NCBI RefSeq assembly: GCF_028416575.1
Contig: NZ_JAMQKB010000001.1
Coordinates: forward strand, 617,276 to 681,275
From: Terrihalobacillus insolitus
GTDB lineage: Bacteria; Bacillota; Bacilli; Bacillales; Amphibacillaceae
DNA length: 64,000 bases
Direction of reading: 5' to 3'
Part shown: piece after piece, positions 15,313 through 24,371 of the stretch
Layout of the letters: every line of letters starts with the position of its first letter
Numbering within the stretch: position 1 is the first letter of the stretch
Notes under the pieces: model-generated
The model's input: only the letters and a program-made list of their open reading frames with translations
Databases searched by the model: none
Told to the model about the DNA's origin: nothing
Program-made: the position numbers and the translations under genes

Positions 15313-16212
15313 ATGAGGGTGAAAAGATTGTCCCAAGAAATGATGCATAAACTTAAACAAGAGCTGAATGATGAACAATTGGGTCATTATGCTAAGCTTT
15401 TATATCGTTCATATAACTTCAACTTAACTAATAAACAAATATGGGATCTCATTTACTCCTCATTTGAGGGGAAATTCAACCACATATTTGATTGCTATTC
15501 CCGTAAGTATGTTGCAAATGAAGCTGCTAACGAATTAATAATGACCTATGTTCCTGCCGAAAAAACCATTAAGTATAACTTTATTAAAAATTTTGTTGAT
15601 AAAGAAGATGAAGTCACCTTTTTTGAGATGTACACCGATTCAAGTAGGGTTGATTTATGCCGGGTTAACGGAAAATCCATTGCCTATGAAATTAAAACAG
15701 AAATTGATGGTCTAACAAAATTGCCAAAACAACTCAACGACTACTCTAAATTATTTGAGTATATTTATGTTATTACTGATGAAAAGCATATCAAAAAGGT
15801 GCTAGATATAGTCCCCTTCCATTGCGGAGTTATTAAATACAGATTTTTAAAAGGGGAGTGCATTTTCAGTTATAAAAAAGCCGCTTTAAAAAGTCCTGAT
15901 ATATGCCCAGAAGCTCAAATTCGGAATCTATCATCCAGAGACATTGAATTAATACTTAAAAAACAGCAAATTAATGCAATCCCTTCAAAGAAAAATGAAA
16001 GGATAAATTTGCTGTTAGAATTGTACCAAAGTAAGAAAATCAATTCTTTGTTTAAATGGAGATTGCAAAGTAAGTATGCTCAACAATGGGACTTTGTTAA
16101 AAACCATTTCCAGGAAATATATCCAATTGATATTCAACCTTTTTTCCACCACCCCATTGACCCTGACCTTACTTACTGTAAGCCTTCTTTTTCAGACAAA
16201 GTATATATATAA
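15313..16212 (+). CDS. sce7726 family protein (PD-(D/E)XK-like nuclease fold)
   Basis: A 299-residue protein. The segment SRVDLCRVNGKSIAYEIKTE near residues 115-135 has the spaced Asp and E-x-K of a PD-(D/E)XK nuclease, followed by LPKQLNDYSKLFEYIYVIT as in sce7726 family proteins. ATG 15313 is the outermost start, but GAGGGTG lies inside it and would fit a TTG five codons later. It converges with the sce7725-type gene and the two coding regions overlap by 40 bp at their 3' ends. Function is not established; the family is commonly found beside sce7725 proteins. Confidence 0.8.
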   Translation: MRVKRLSQEMMHKLKQELNDEQLGHYAKLLYRSYNFNLTNKQIWDLIYSSFEGKFNHIFDCYSRKYVANEAANELIMTYVPAEKTIKYNFIKNFVDKEDEVTFFEMYTDSSRVDLCRVNGKSIAYEIKTEIDGLTKLPKQLNDYSKLFEYIYVITDEKHIKKVLDIVPFHCGVIKYRFLKGECIFSYKKAALKSPDICPEAQIRNLSSRDIELILKKQQINAIPSKKNERINLLLELYQSKKINSLFKWRLQSKYAQQWDFVKNHFQEIYPIDIQPFFHHPIDPDLTYCKPSFSDKVYI

Positions 16213-17213
16213 TGGAACATCGTGATACCTTTCCACTTAGCCTGGCTTTTCCCAGGCTCCTCACCCCTACTTATTGAATAAATTAGTTGACAGCCAGGAC
16301 ACTTTTGATGGTGATCTTCCGAGAATTCACTCCAATATTCTGAGGAAACAATTTTAGGTGCAATATAATTCTCAAATTCAGCTAAATCCTTATTTCTTCT
16401 GTATCCTATAAAATAATTGTACTGATAAGAATAGTAAATTCCTGCAGGACTAATCCCTCCGCCCTTTGAAGGTAGGTCATTAACTATGCACGCATAATCT
16501 CCAAATCCATCAAATTGATGCAGCCGAGAATAAGTGTCGCGTAAACTATTGTCAATTGTAAAAATTGGCTCTCCATCTTCCAAACTCACATTTGTCACTT
16601 CACTGGACTTGGTAGAGTTTAAGATAATAGAAGTGAAATTCACTTTGCTTTTAAGCTCTTGAATATCGATATACATTCTTCTTAAAGCGGGATTTAAATG
16701 ACTAGCTAATCCAATGTCTAACACTAAATAATCGCCATTTTTTATTAACTCCTTTACTTTTAAGAAAGCTTGCTTAAATGTATTTGAAGTAACTCTAAAA
16801 GCTAAATTATTAAAGTCTTTAAGTGTTTCCACATCATTCTCTATGTCCTCTGGATCATAGCTATTAGGATTATAAGACACTACTGGAATAGCATTTTCAA
16901 GCTTTGCAAATTTATTAACAATCTCTTCATAATATCCCGGCTTCCTATTTACCCTAGTTAAAAAATCCCTAACGACGGCTGTTGTATTGTTCGGCACATT
17001 CTTTTTAACAATATCAATTAAAAATGGCCTTTTTTCATCATTTGAACAAAAAATATCCTCCAGTTCATCAGTTAGATCTTTATTTGAATTACTTTTCGTT
17101 TTAAGTTGGATCATCTCAATCATTGGTACAATGTTCGGTGAGATAGGTATTTGATATAGTTTTTTCAGAACATTCATTTCCACTGTCCTGTTTTTAATTA
17201 CCGGCATATACAT
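16173..17213 (-). CDS. sce7725 family / T4-beta-like protein
   Basis: A 346-residue protein starting MYMPVIKNRTVEMNVLKKLY. The pattern PNIVPMIEMI, the central NLAFRVTSNT and DYLVLDIGLASH strands, and the late GDYACIVNDLPSKGGGISP with a CPGCQLI motif fit sce7725/Beta-protein family members. These look like TIM-barrel-type proteins that partner with sce7726 nucleases. It lies 4 bp downstream of the FRG gene on the same strand and overlaps the convergent sce7726 gene by 40 bp. The biochemical role is unknown. Confidence 0.75.
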   Translation of the reverse strand: MYMPVIKNRTVEMNVLKKLYQIPISPNIVPMIEMIQLKTKSNSNKDLTDELEDIFCSNDEKRPFLIDIVKKNVPNNTTAVVRDFLTRVNRKPGYYEEIVNKFAKLENAIPVVSYNPNSYDPEDIENDVETLKDFNNLAFRVTSNTFKQAFLKVKELIKNGDYLVLDIGLASHLNPALRRMYIDIQELKSKVNFTSIILNSTKSSEVTNVSLEDGEPIFTIDNSLRDTYSRLHQFDGFGDYACIVNDLPSKGGGISPAGIYYSYQYNYFIGYRRNKDLAEFENYIAPKIVSSEYWSEFSEDHHQKCPGCQLIYSISRGEEPGKSQAKWKGITMFHYIYTLSEKEGLQ

Positions 17214-17217
17214 GATA

Positions 17218-17904
17218 TCACTCCTTCGAATTTGGTGCTTTTATAGTTCCTTCCAAGTACTCGGTTATTCCATCTAACCCAGGGAACAAGGAAGCCTTAT
17301 GTATACCATAAAAATCCAACGTCTGTTTAATTGTGTTTCTGCAATTTCCGTTAATCCTTATCTTTTCTATTTCAATATCCTCATTTTCCTCCAGAGGTAA
17401 AAGTGGATTATTATGTACGGTAAAGAGTCCATCCTGGGCTACTATTCTTTGTGTGACATGGTCTGGTTCAAATAATTTGACCTCATTGTCATCCTCTTCA
17501 TATACATAAGGTTCAAAATTGTAATCTATATTGGAATCCAAATTTGATGAATTAATAACATATATAATACTATCGCTATCGTGTTGTTTATTTACAGCAA
17601 AGTATGTAGCAACTATGGGGTTCTTTGTCCAATCTAGAAGTCGTGTAGGTAAACCATGGTGTTGTGCAATTGCGAGGATTTCCCATTCATTTTGTGGAGT
17701 TTTATCTAAAAACGGTACTGCCAACCTTCTAAACTGCTTCATTATTGAATACTCATACTCGAATAAGTCACATCCACTTTGGCGGCCAATTTTAGGTATT
17801 AGTTTGTAATCTGTATTGTAGACACCCCGAAACAGATAATCCCCAGATTTAAAGTGTTCTAATGCGCCATGAAGCTCCAAAAAACTTGACACTGTGTAAT
17901 CCAT
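17218..17904 (-). CDS. FRG domain-containing protein
   Basis: A 228-residue protein. The FRG domain is clear: YLFRGVYNTDYKLIPKIGR near 25-42 and AIAQHHGLPTRLLDWTKNPI near 80-99, continuing into VATYFAV. FRG proteins are widespread in bacterial islands and phages and their activity is unproven; some occur in defence loci. The gene is the first of a two-gene minus-strand operon with the sce7725-type gene. The start ATG lies after AAAGGGGTTAGTAAA. Confidence 0.85.
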   Translation of the reverse strand: MDYTVSSFLELHGALEHFKSGDYLFRGVYNTDYKLIPKIGRQSGCDLFEYEYSIMKQFRRLAVPFLDKTPQNEWEILAIAQHHGLPTRLLDWTKNPIVATYFAVNKQHDSDSIIYVINSSNLDSNIDYNFEPYVYEEDDNEVKLFEPDHVTQRIVAQDGLFTVHNNPLLPLEENEDIEIEKIRINGNCRNTIKQTLDFYGIHKASLFPGLDGITEYLEGTIKAPNSKE

Positions 17905-18210
17905 TTTACTAACCCCTTTAATATTCCCTTATGATATTGTAATTCGACAAGGGACGTCAAAATCCTTTTTGTTTTTCCGAGTATAAGTACAGCACTAATA
18001 ATTTACTCAAAGCTTTCTTTACAAAACTTAATCAAGCCCCCTTAAGGGAAACGCTTACAAAAATGCCACTCCATTTACTATAGTTTTTAGTAAATTTTAT
18101 AGTGACCTCTCTGTGACTTAGCACTCTATTTGTACAATAAATTTTTTCTCCATCGAAAGTGAATCTGAGTACTACCAAAATCGACATGGTGATCATACTC
18201 CCTTCCCTTT
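17905..18210. other. Intergenic stretch without a supported gene
   Basis: It contains ATTCGACAAGGGACGTC at about 17942-17958, which may be a very decayed REP-like repeat. Around 18150-18172 is a short match to the holin-like relic at 10305-10325. Nothing else is recognised. Confidence 0.5.
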
Positions 18211-18249
18211 AACATTCGACAAAATACGAGGCATCACTGACCTTACATT
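18211..18249 (+). repeat. REP-like repeat copy 10 (degenerate)
   Basis: It reads ATTCGACAAAATACGAGG, then CATCACTGACCTTACATT. A fragment of the 47-codon gene unit follows. Confidence 0.75.
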
Positions 18250-18256
18250 GAGATTC

Positions 18257-18402
18257 AGAACTTCACGTAGAAATTCAAAGAAATGTTTCCATGATCATCA
18301 CCCCCTTTCCCTAAAAAAAGAAAAGAAGAGCGACAACCAACCACCCTCACAATATTCAGTTGCTATTTAAGTTTATCATACTCTACTACTCATCCTATCT
18401 AT
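18257..18402 (-). pseudogene. Truncated copy of the 47-codon gene with leader
   Basis: The start codons and leader of the small gene are again present (minus strand ATGGAAACATTTCTTTGAAT with a one-base insertion), broken at REP-like copy 10. The leader, including CAATATTCAGTTGCTATTTA, is nearly identical to the one at 15040-15127. Confidence 0.75.
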
Positions 18403-18444
18403 CAACATTCGACATATTTCGGGGCGTCACTGTGACATTACATT
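18403..18444 (+). repeat. REP-like repeat copy 11
   Basis: It reads ATTCGACATATTTCGGGG, then CGTCACTGTGACATTACATT. The stop codon of the next minus-strand gene lies 4 bp beyond its end. Confidence 0.9.
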
Positions 18445-18448
18445 TAGC

Positions 18449-18691
18449 TTAATCACCAAATCTCCTGTTCCATTCCTTCATCACATAGGCTTCCGCTTCT
18501 TCAAATGTATCGAAAATTCCTGTTGAATGATCAAAAAAGATTTCAGCTTCATCCGCTTCTGGAACTTGGTGTACAGATCCTACAAATTTCTCTCCCTGTA
18601 AAGTTATGTGTCCAATATACTCCTTACCTTCAAAAACACCTGATATCAATCGCTTGTTTATCATTGCTTTAAATTCCTTTCTAAATTCCAA
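18449..18691 (-). CDS. Small hypothetical protein, possibly truncated
   Basis: An 80-residue protein of unknown family. It opens MEFRKEFKAMINKRLISGVF and continues with two or three beta strands and a C-terminal helix ending in EAYVMKEWNRRFGD. The stop codon falls four bases past the end of REP-like copy 11, so the natural C-terminus may have been removed when the repeat arrived, as seen for the Abi_2 gene. It lies 11 bp downstream of the membrane-anchored coiled-coil gene and is probably co-transcribed with it. Confidence 0.6.
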   Translation of the reverse strand: MEFRKEFKAMINKRLISGVFEGKEYIGHITLQGEKFVGSVHQVPEADEAEIFFDHSTGIFDTFEEAEAYVMKEWNRRFGD

Positions 18692-18702
18692 GAATATTAA
18701 AG

Positions 18703-19140
18703 TTAATCTTCATCGCAAGAAAAGTTACTTCTATCAACATTTTTATGGGGAATACCTACCTCTTTTTTTGCTCTTTCCCAATCATGTTTTAGTAAAAAAG
18801 CTACCCTTTTTTCAAGTTCGTTTATATCTTCTTCTTTTCTATCAATCAGAAAACGTTCCATACAATCAATTATTTTTTTGTCCTCTTCATCACGCGGGTT
18901 TAACGATAAAGATATAAAGGTTTTTATCTCCTTCAATTCTTTAATTTGATCACTTGAGCAAAATAATGCGATTTTTTCTTTTACATCCTTACGCCATTTT
19001 TGTCTCTCCTCAGTTATGTATTTTGCTTGGTGACTACGAATACTAGAGTGTTGAGTTGATAAATATGAAATGATTGAGGCAATTACGCTTGAACCAATCA
19101 AAGATCCAATTACAGTCATAATAATTTCTGTAATATTCAC
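18703..19140 (-). CDS. Membrane-anchored coiled-coil protein of unknown function
   Basis: A 145-residue protein. The GTG at 19140 is chosen because AAGGAG lies 6 nt ahead, whereas the longer ATG frame has no site. A single N-terminal membrane helix (IIMTVIGSLIGSSVIASIIS) is followed by a charged helical cytoplasmic part with two coiled-coil stretches (ITEERQKWRKDVKEKIALF and DINELEKRVAFLLKHDWERA). I do not recognise the family. Its position at the end of an island of defence-like genes suggests an accessory role; this is inference. Confidence 0.65.
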   Translation of the reverse strand: MNITEIIMTVIGSLIGSSVIASIISYLSTQHSSIRSHQAKYITEERQKWRKDVKEKIALFCSSDQIKELKEIKTFISLSLNPRDEEDKKIIDCMERFLIDRKEEDINELEKRVAFLLKHDWERAKKEVGIPHKNVDRSNFSCDED

Positions 19141-19244
19141 GACTATCTCCTTAAAATTTATTATTTTATTTTTACCATTCAGCATCTACATAATTTTATG
19201 TACTGTCGTAAAGAACATAATTGTTAAGGACTATTGTCATTTCC

Positions 19245-19349
19245 TTAGGATGAACTTCCAGCAAAGTTCAATCCAATAAAACCAAAATTTAACGTCAATC
19301 CTGTTAGATGAATGTGCTTTACCATACCTTTAATACCTTTAATAAACAT
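19245..19349 (-). CDS. Possible 34-residue hydrophobic peptide
   Basis: The ATG at 19349 follows GAAGGAGGGATGCCTT, an excellent ribosome site at a normal distance. The frame encodes MFIKGIKGMVKHIHLTGLTL followed by NFGFIGLNFAGSSS, with a basic N-terminus and a Gly-rich hydrophobic C-terminus. This composition resembles small membrane peptides, bacteriocins or phenol-soluble-modulin-like peptides, but no family is recognised. It lies between the island and the capsule operon. Confidence 0.4.
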   Translation of the reverse strand: MFIKGIKGMVKHIHLTGLTLNFGFIGLNFAGSSS

Positions 19350-19462
19350 AAGGCATCCCTCCTTCATCTGCTTTGCTGGATTAATTCGTTCACCCAATGG
19401 ACATTGAGGGAAGTCCTTCCTAAAGAAATGACTGTTTTTTTCATATTGTGGTTAAACATTAA

Positions 19463-19490
19463 AGGGAGCGTGTAAAAACCACTACTCCCT
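19463..19490 (-). terminator. Possible terminator of the capsule operon
   Basis: AGGGAG at 19463-19468 pairs with CTCCCT at 19485-19490, with GTG/CAC inside. On the minus strand it is followed only by TTTAATG, so the U-run is weak. It lies 55 bp after the ugd stop. Confidence 0.35.
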
Positions 19491-19544
19491 CTTGTCCACT
19501 TGATAACCGCCAAGTACAAATTTAGCAAGAAGCAAAATACTCTT

Positions 19545-20714
19545 CTAATCCCTACTAAATAAATCCCGAGTATATACCTTATCCTCTACTTCACGTAAAT
19601 CATCAGATAATCGATTCGCAACAATAACATCTGATACTTTCTTAAATTCTTCGAATTCATTAATTACTCTAGAATTATAGAATGCATCCTCTTGAAGCGC
19701 TGGCTCATACACAACAACTTCAATTCCCTTGGCTTTTATTCGTTTCATAACCCCTTGAATAGCAGATTGTCTAAAGTTATCAGAATCCATTTTCATCGTA
19801 AGACGATAGATTCCTACAACTTTAGGTTTTCTTTTAATAATCATTTCAGCAACATGATCTTTTCTTGTTCTGTTGGCATCTACTATTGCTGCCATAATAT
19901 TATTCGGAACATCTTCGTAATTAGCCAGTAGCTGCTTTGTATCTTTAGGAAGGCAATAACCACCGTATCCAAATGAAGGATTATTGTAATGTGTACCTAT
20001 TCGAGGGTCTAGTCCAACACCATCGATAATTTGTTTTGCATCTAATCCTCTTACTTCCGCATAAGAGTCTAACTCATTAAAGAAAGCTACTCTCATTGCT
20101 AGGTAAGTATTTGCAAATAGTTTAATAGCTTCAGCTTCCGTTGAATTTGTAAATAAGACATCAATATTTTCTTTAGCTGCACCTTCTACTAACAATTCAG
20201 CAAAAACTTTTGCTCTATCAGACTGTTCTCCAACAACAATTCTTGAAGGGTACAAGTTATCATATAATGCCTTACCTTCTCTTAAAAACTCTGGTGAAAA
20301 AATAATATTTTCTGTCTCAAATTTCTCTCGTACTGCTTCGGTATATCCTACCGGAACTGTAGATTTAATAACCATCACTGCATCGGGATTAATAGATAAA
20401 ACGTTAGCAATAACAGCTTCAACAGTCCTAGTATTAAAATAATTCTTTTCAGGATCATAATTGGTAGGTGTAGATATAATTACATATTCGGCATCCTTAA
20501 ATGCTTTATAATTGTCCGTTGTTGCAGATAATTTTAATTCTTTTGTTGCAAGGAATTCTTCAATCTCATTATCTATAATTGGAGACCTTTTATTATTAAG
20601 CATATCTACTTTTTCTTGAATAATATCTAATGCAATTACTTCGTTATTTTGAGCCAGTAATACAGCATTTGATAAGCCCACATAACCTGTACCAGCGATT
20701 GTAATTTTCTTCAT
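19545..20714 (-). CDS. ugd: UDP-glucose 6-dehydrogenase (Ugd)
   Basis: 389 residues. It makes UDP-glucuronate (or a related uronate) from UDP-glucose with two NAD+. The N-terminal Rossmann motif GTGYVGLSN, the [15 protein letters not shown] segment and the catalytic-Cys motif [14 protein letters not shown] (Cys near 256) are all present. The length and sequence follow the short, about 388-residue Ugd class of E. coli and Klebsiella rather than the roughly 440-residue TuaD/Ugd common in Bacillus. It is the last gene of the long minus-strand polysaccharide operon, and galU in the same operon supplies its substrate. Confidence 0.93.
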   Translation of the reverse strand: MKKITIAGTGYVGLSNAVLLAQNNEVIALDIIQEKVDMLNNKRSPIIDNEIEEFLATKELKLSATTDNYKAFKDAEYVIISTPTNYDPEKNYFNTRTVEAVIANVLSINPDAVMVIKSTVPVGYTEAVREKFETENIIFSPEFLREGKALYDNLYPSRIVVGEQSDRAKVFAELLVEGAAKENIDVLFTNSTEAEAIKLFANTYLAMRVAFFNELDSYAEVRGLDAKQIIDGVGLDPRIGTHYNNPSFGYGGYCLPKDTKQLLANYEDVPNNIMAAIVDANRTRKDHVAEMIIKRKPKVVGIYRLTMKMDSDNFRQSAIQGVMKRIKAKGIEVVVYEPALQEDAFYNSRVINEFEEFKKVSDVIVANRLSDDLREVEDKVYTRDLFSRD

Positions 20715-20755
20715 AATTCACAACCTCTCTTCATCTTTATGCTTAACCTTCCTTT

Positions 20756-21676
20756 TTAAACTTTCATTATTTTTTTTATAGTTCTTTTTAACCGAATTAT
20801 TCTCCAGTCCCATTTTGTACCAAAGTAATCCTTGAATTTTTTTAAAATTTCGTTATTTAATTTTGGATTACTTAAATTAACTTTTTCACCTGAACTTGGT
20901 ATTGTTACATCAAACTTATTATTTTTCCCGCTGTGTGTACCAGTTCCATCTAGTCCAATATTCTTAACTCTGGATTTAATTGGATATATTGTAAATTTAT
21001 TTAATTTCGATTGAGTATAACACCATCTAATAGCCCATGAATCTATTTTGCCATTCATTTGAGCATCAAGCATATCTGCCATATCTCGTCCGCCACAATT
21101 TAATTTTTTTCTAACAACTTTGTCTTTTTTAAATTTGGGGTAATCCTTCACTTCCCAGTCTACTTGAATCCAACGATCTATCCAAGTTGCCCATCCCCAG
21201 CTTCCACCTCTGTATGCTAAATATACATCATCACTATAACCATTTGGAAAATTTATATTAAATGTATAGCCACATATAGACCAAATATCATCATTTTTCT
21301 CATAATAATTTAATGCTTGGTTCATATAGGATAGAAAATCTGGAGAAGTTACTAAGTCATCTTCAAGAACTATTACTTTTCCAAACTCTTCAATCTTTGA
21401 AGTAACACCTTCTATTACTGAATTAGCTAATCCCTTATTTTCAGTTGACATATGAACTGATACCGATTCAAACCAATTTTTTTCTGATAAACTCAATATA
21501 TAGTTTCTTACTTTTTCAACTTTCTCAATGTCTTTTTTTCCTTTGGGGGCATCAGAAAAAATGAATAACTTTGATTCTTTAGATAACTCATTCTTTGCCA
21601 AGGCTTCAACTGTTTTAATTGTGTGTTCTGGTCTAGCATAAACAAATAGTACTATTGGAGCTAACAATAAAATCAC
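20756..21676 (-). CDS. GT2-like (GT-A fold) glycosyltransferase
   Basis: 306 residues. It begins with a GT-A strand (APIVLFVYARPEHTIKTVEAL), has a DxD-type motif in VIVLEDDLVTSPDFL near residue 103, and the SGGSW-like acceptor region YRGGSWGWATWIDRW. This layout is common in sugar transferases of O-antigen and capsule loci. The start is a GTG with GAGG four bases upstream. It lies directly after the flippase gene and before ugd. Donor and acceptor are unknown. Confidence 0.8.
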   Translation of the reverse strand: MILLLAPIVLFVYARPEHTIKTVEALAKNELSKESKLFIFSDAPKGKKDIEKVEKVRNYILSLSEKNWFESVSVHMSTENKGLANSVIEGVTSKIEEFGKVIVLEDDLVTSPDFLSYMNQALNYYEKNDDIWSICGYTFNINFPNGYSDDVYLAYRGGSWGWATWIDRWIQVDWEVKDYPKFKKDKVVRKKLNCGGRDMADMLDAQMNGKIDSWAIRWCYTQSKLNKFTIYPIKSRVKNIGLDGTGTHSGKNNKFDVTIPSSGEKVNLSNPKLNNEILKKFKDYFGTKWDWRIIRLKRTIKKIMKV

Positions 21677-21689
21677 AACCTCTATTTCA

Positions 21690-23014
21690 CTAATTTAACA
21701 TTCTTTTAGGATTTATCGCTTTTAACATCATTTTAGTAGCAATCCTCGTTGTTTTAAAAAATAAAGCACCAATTAGTGCAACATAAATTTGGGCTATCAA
21801 AGTAGCAATCGCAGCTCCATACCCCCCTATTTTAGGAATAAGTATTAAATTTAAGATTATATTTATAATCATTCCTACTGACATAAAAGCCAAATTGTAT
21901 TTTTGTAGATTTTCACTAATTAACCAAGTTGATCTTGCTGTACCTAACATTCCGAAAGTTCCTGCCCACACACTAATTGTAAGAATACTAGAGGCTTTGG
22001 TAAAATCTGCACCATATAATATGTTAATAATAATTTTGGAAAATAATATAATTACAACCCCTACAACTATTCCCACCCACAACATAACTGAATATAGCTT
22101 TATTAAAGTTTCATGGTATTTATTATTATTTAAATTTTTATATTCCATTATAACTGGTTTAAACGAAGTTATTATTGCCATAGGAATAAAATACCACATT
22201 TCAGCAACTCTTACCGCAGCAGAATAAATTCCTAACTCTCTTGTATTTTCAATCATAGAACCCAACATAACTTGGTCAACTCTCATATATAATGTTGCCA
22301 TCAAACCTGACAATATAATATACCAACTTTTTGAAAGTATATTTCTAGCAAACGAAAAGCTAAATGATAACCTTGATTTACTATTTCTAATATTAAAGTA
22401 AACTATTACAAGAGTTATACCAAAAATGACAGCGTCAATAAGAAATAACAACGCATAATGAAAAAGATCTCCATCAAAAAGAACAACGAAAACTTTTAGT
22501 AGTGAAAAGAATACATATACAATAATTCTAACTATTGTAAGAGTTTTTCCCAATTGATACCTATGCATCCAAAATTTTATTACTTCAAAGGCTTTAAACA
22601 CCATTGATAATGATAAAATCAGAACAATTAAATGAAGGATTCTGTCATTCGGTTCTATTATGTTAATAACTCCTACTGTTAACGCAGTTAAAATTGAGCC
22701 ACTAATAAGCCTTAAAATAAAACTTGAAAAAACAATTGTTCCTTCTTCATATTCTTTATCCACAAGTTCTTTAACTACAAAGGTTTCTAAACCTAAGGAT
22801 GAGATAGCAGTAAACAAGGTTACGAATGCCAATGCATAATTAAATAAACCAAATTGTTCCGGTCCAAAGTACCTTGCAATCAATGCAGTTGTAAACAAGC
22901 CAATAAACATAGTGAAAACCTTTTCACTTATTAACCAGCTTGCATTGCTTACAATCCCTTTTCCGACGGCACTATTTTTTTTTTTAGTAACTCAATTAAT
23001 TGTTTCATATACAT
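21690..23014 (-). CDS. wzx: Wzx-type polysaccharide flippase, frame broken by an A11 tract
   Basis: The uninterrupted part (from ATG 22910, MFIGLFTTALIARYF...) is a MATE/MOP-superfamily flippase with about 12 membrane helices and the ARYFGPEQFGLFNYALAF motif. It lacks the usual first 20-30 residues. These are found just upstream: ATG 23014 with a GAGG site gives MYMKQLIELLKKK, and in the other frame KNSAVGKGIVSNASW and LISEKVFT lead straight into MFIGL. The two frames meet at a run of eleven A (minus strand; 22975-22985). Nine or twelve A would restore one continuous protein. It could be phase variation, transcript slippage, mutation or sequencing error. Confidence 0.85.
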
Positions 23015-23043
23015 ATTGCCCTCACTTATATATAATGACAAAC

Positions 23044-24309
23044 TTACTCAGTTGAAATCTCTTTATAAATATTCAATAATGTATTAAAATTAGTTTCTTT
23101 ATCATGTACTTCAAGTGCTTTATTTCTTGCATTATATGAAATACTTTTAGTTAATTGTTGGTCAGCGAATATTTGCTTTATATAAAATGCCATCATATAC
23201 GGAGCATCGTGTTGGTATAAGAATCCATCGAAATTATGCATGATTCTATCTGTCACCCCGCCAACATAGGAAGCAACACTAGGAACACCTAAAATTTTAG
23301 CTTCACTTAGTGAATTTGATTCATTTTCAATTATTGAAGGAGACACAAATGTATGTGATTTCAAAAATCTACTACACATGTCTTTTTCATCAAGCAGTCC
23401 AGTGAAAAAGACATGATTTCTCAAATGATATTTTTCTATTAACTTTTTAATATACAAGGCATATGAGGAATATTTCAGTTTTCCTTTTAGAGTAGTAGCC
23501 GATATAAAATTAGGTCCAGCAATGTACAACTTTGTATCTGGATATTCTTTAATAATTAATGGTAGTGCCTCAAGCATAAAGTGTAACCCTTTAATTGGGT
23601 AGGCTGCTTGACTTAGAAATATTGAATGCTTCTCACAATTATCTAATGACCATTCATTTTTATAAAACACTTCTCTCAGAGTCTCATTACAAAAATGATA
23701 ACTTGCCTTCGGATTGATTTGTGTAGTACATACCTTATCCCAAGTAGTTCGTCCGATTATATGATCTGCTTTTTGAATTGCTTCAGTCTCAAATATCCCT
23801 CTTTTTTCAAATTTCTTCTGTTGTTGAATGATGTTGCTTTGTCTTATAAAATCTCTAAACGTGAACCTTTTCTGAACACTAGCTGGAAGATGAGCCAAAT
23901 AATGTTTTGCTATAACTGATACAAGACCTTGAATGTTAATTACAGATTTAATACCACACTCTTTACATGCATTCACCATTGCCAACGTATGTGGAAACTC
24001 TGTCCCAAAAATGTGGACTAAATCTGGTTTCACCTTTTTTAAAATGCTTTTTAAATAAATGTTATCTTTTATTAATACTGTATCGGTCATCTTCAAAATA
24101 GGAAAAGCAAAGTAAGTAATTTTTTCTCCATCAAACTTACTTACATTCTTTACATTCAAACTAGGGAAAACAATTGAAAGTTCAAAATCCTTTTTGTTTG
24201 ATAAAATTTTCGAAGTGTTAATTAACCATCCTCCAAATGGGGATGCATTTTTGTTCATTAATTGACATGCTTCAGGAGGCGGGTTATTTGTAAGCCACAA
24301 TACTTTCAT
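23044..24309 (-). CDS. GT4-family glycosyltransferase
   Basis: 421 residues with the GT-B fold. It starts MKVLWLTNNPPPEACQLM and has the C-terminal GT4 region with SIIENESNSLSEAKILGVPS, in which the E-x7-E motif binds the nucleotide sugar, and DRIMHNFDGFLY. AGGAG precedes the ATG. It lies between the polymerase and flippase genes. It adds one sugar to the lipid-linked repeat unit; specificity cannot be read from sequence. Confidence 0.85.
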   Translation of the reverse strand: MKVLWLTNNPPPEACQLMNKNASPFGGWLINTSKILSNKKDFELSIVFPSLNVKNVSKFDGEKITYFAFPILKMTDTVLIKDNIYLKSILKKVKPDLVHIFGTEFPHTLAMVNACKECGIKSVINIQGLVSVIAKHYLAHLPASVQKRFTFRDFIRQSNIIQQQKKFEKRGIFETEAIQKADHIIGRTTWDKVCTTQINPKASYHFCNETLREVFYKNEWSLDNCEKHSIFLSQAAYPIKGLHFMLEALPLIIKEYPDTKLYIAGPNFISATTLKGKLKYSSYALYIKKLIEKYHLRNHVFFTGLLDEKDMCSRFLKSHTFVSPSIIENESNSLSEAKILGVPSVASYVGGVTDRIMHNFDGFLYQHDAPYMMAFYIKQIFADQQLTKSISYNARNKALEVHDKETNFNTLLNIYKEISTE

Positions 24310-24371
24310 GCTATATTACTCCTCATATTTCCTGTTAATAATTTTTTGATTTCCAACTAAGGTTTAAATAG

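Noticed and set aside
17942..17958. A further REP-like repeat (ATTCGACAAGGGACGTC)
   Set aside because: Only the first half is similar; the GTCAC/GTGAC hairpin and TACATT edge are missing.
2111..18444. CRISPR array made of the 12 repeats
   Set aside because: The spacing between copies is irregular (tens of bases to thousands), the intervening DNA includes genes, and there are no cas genes.
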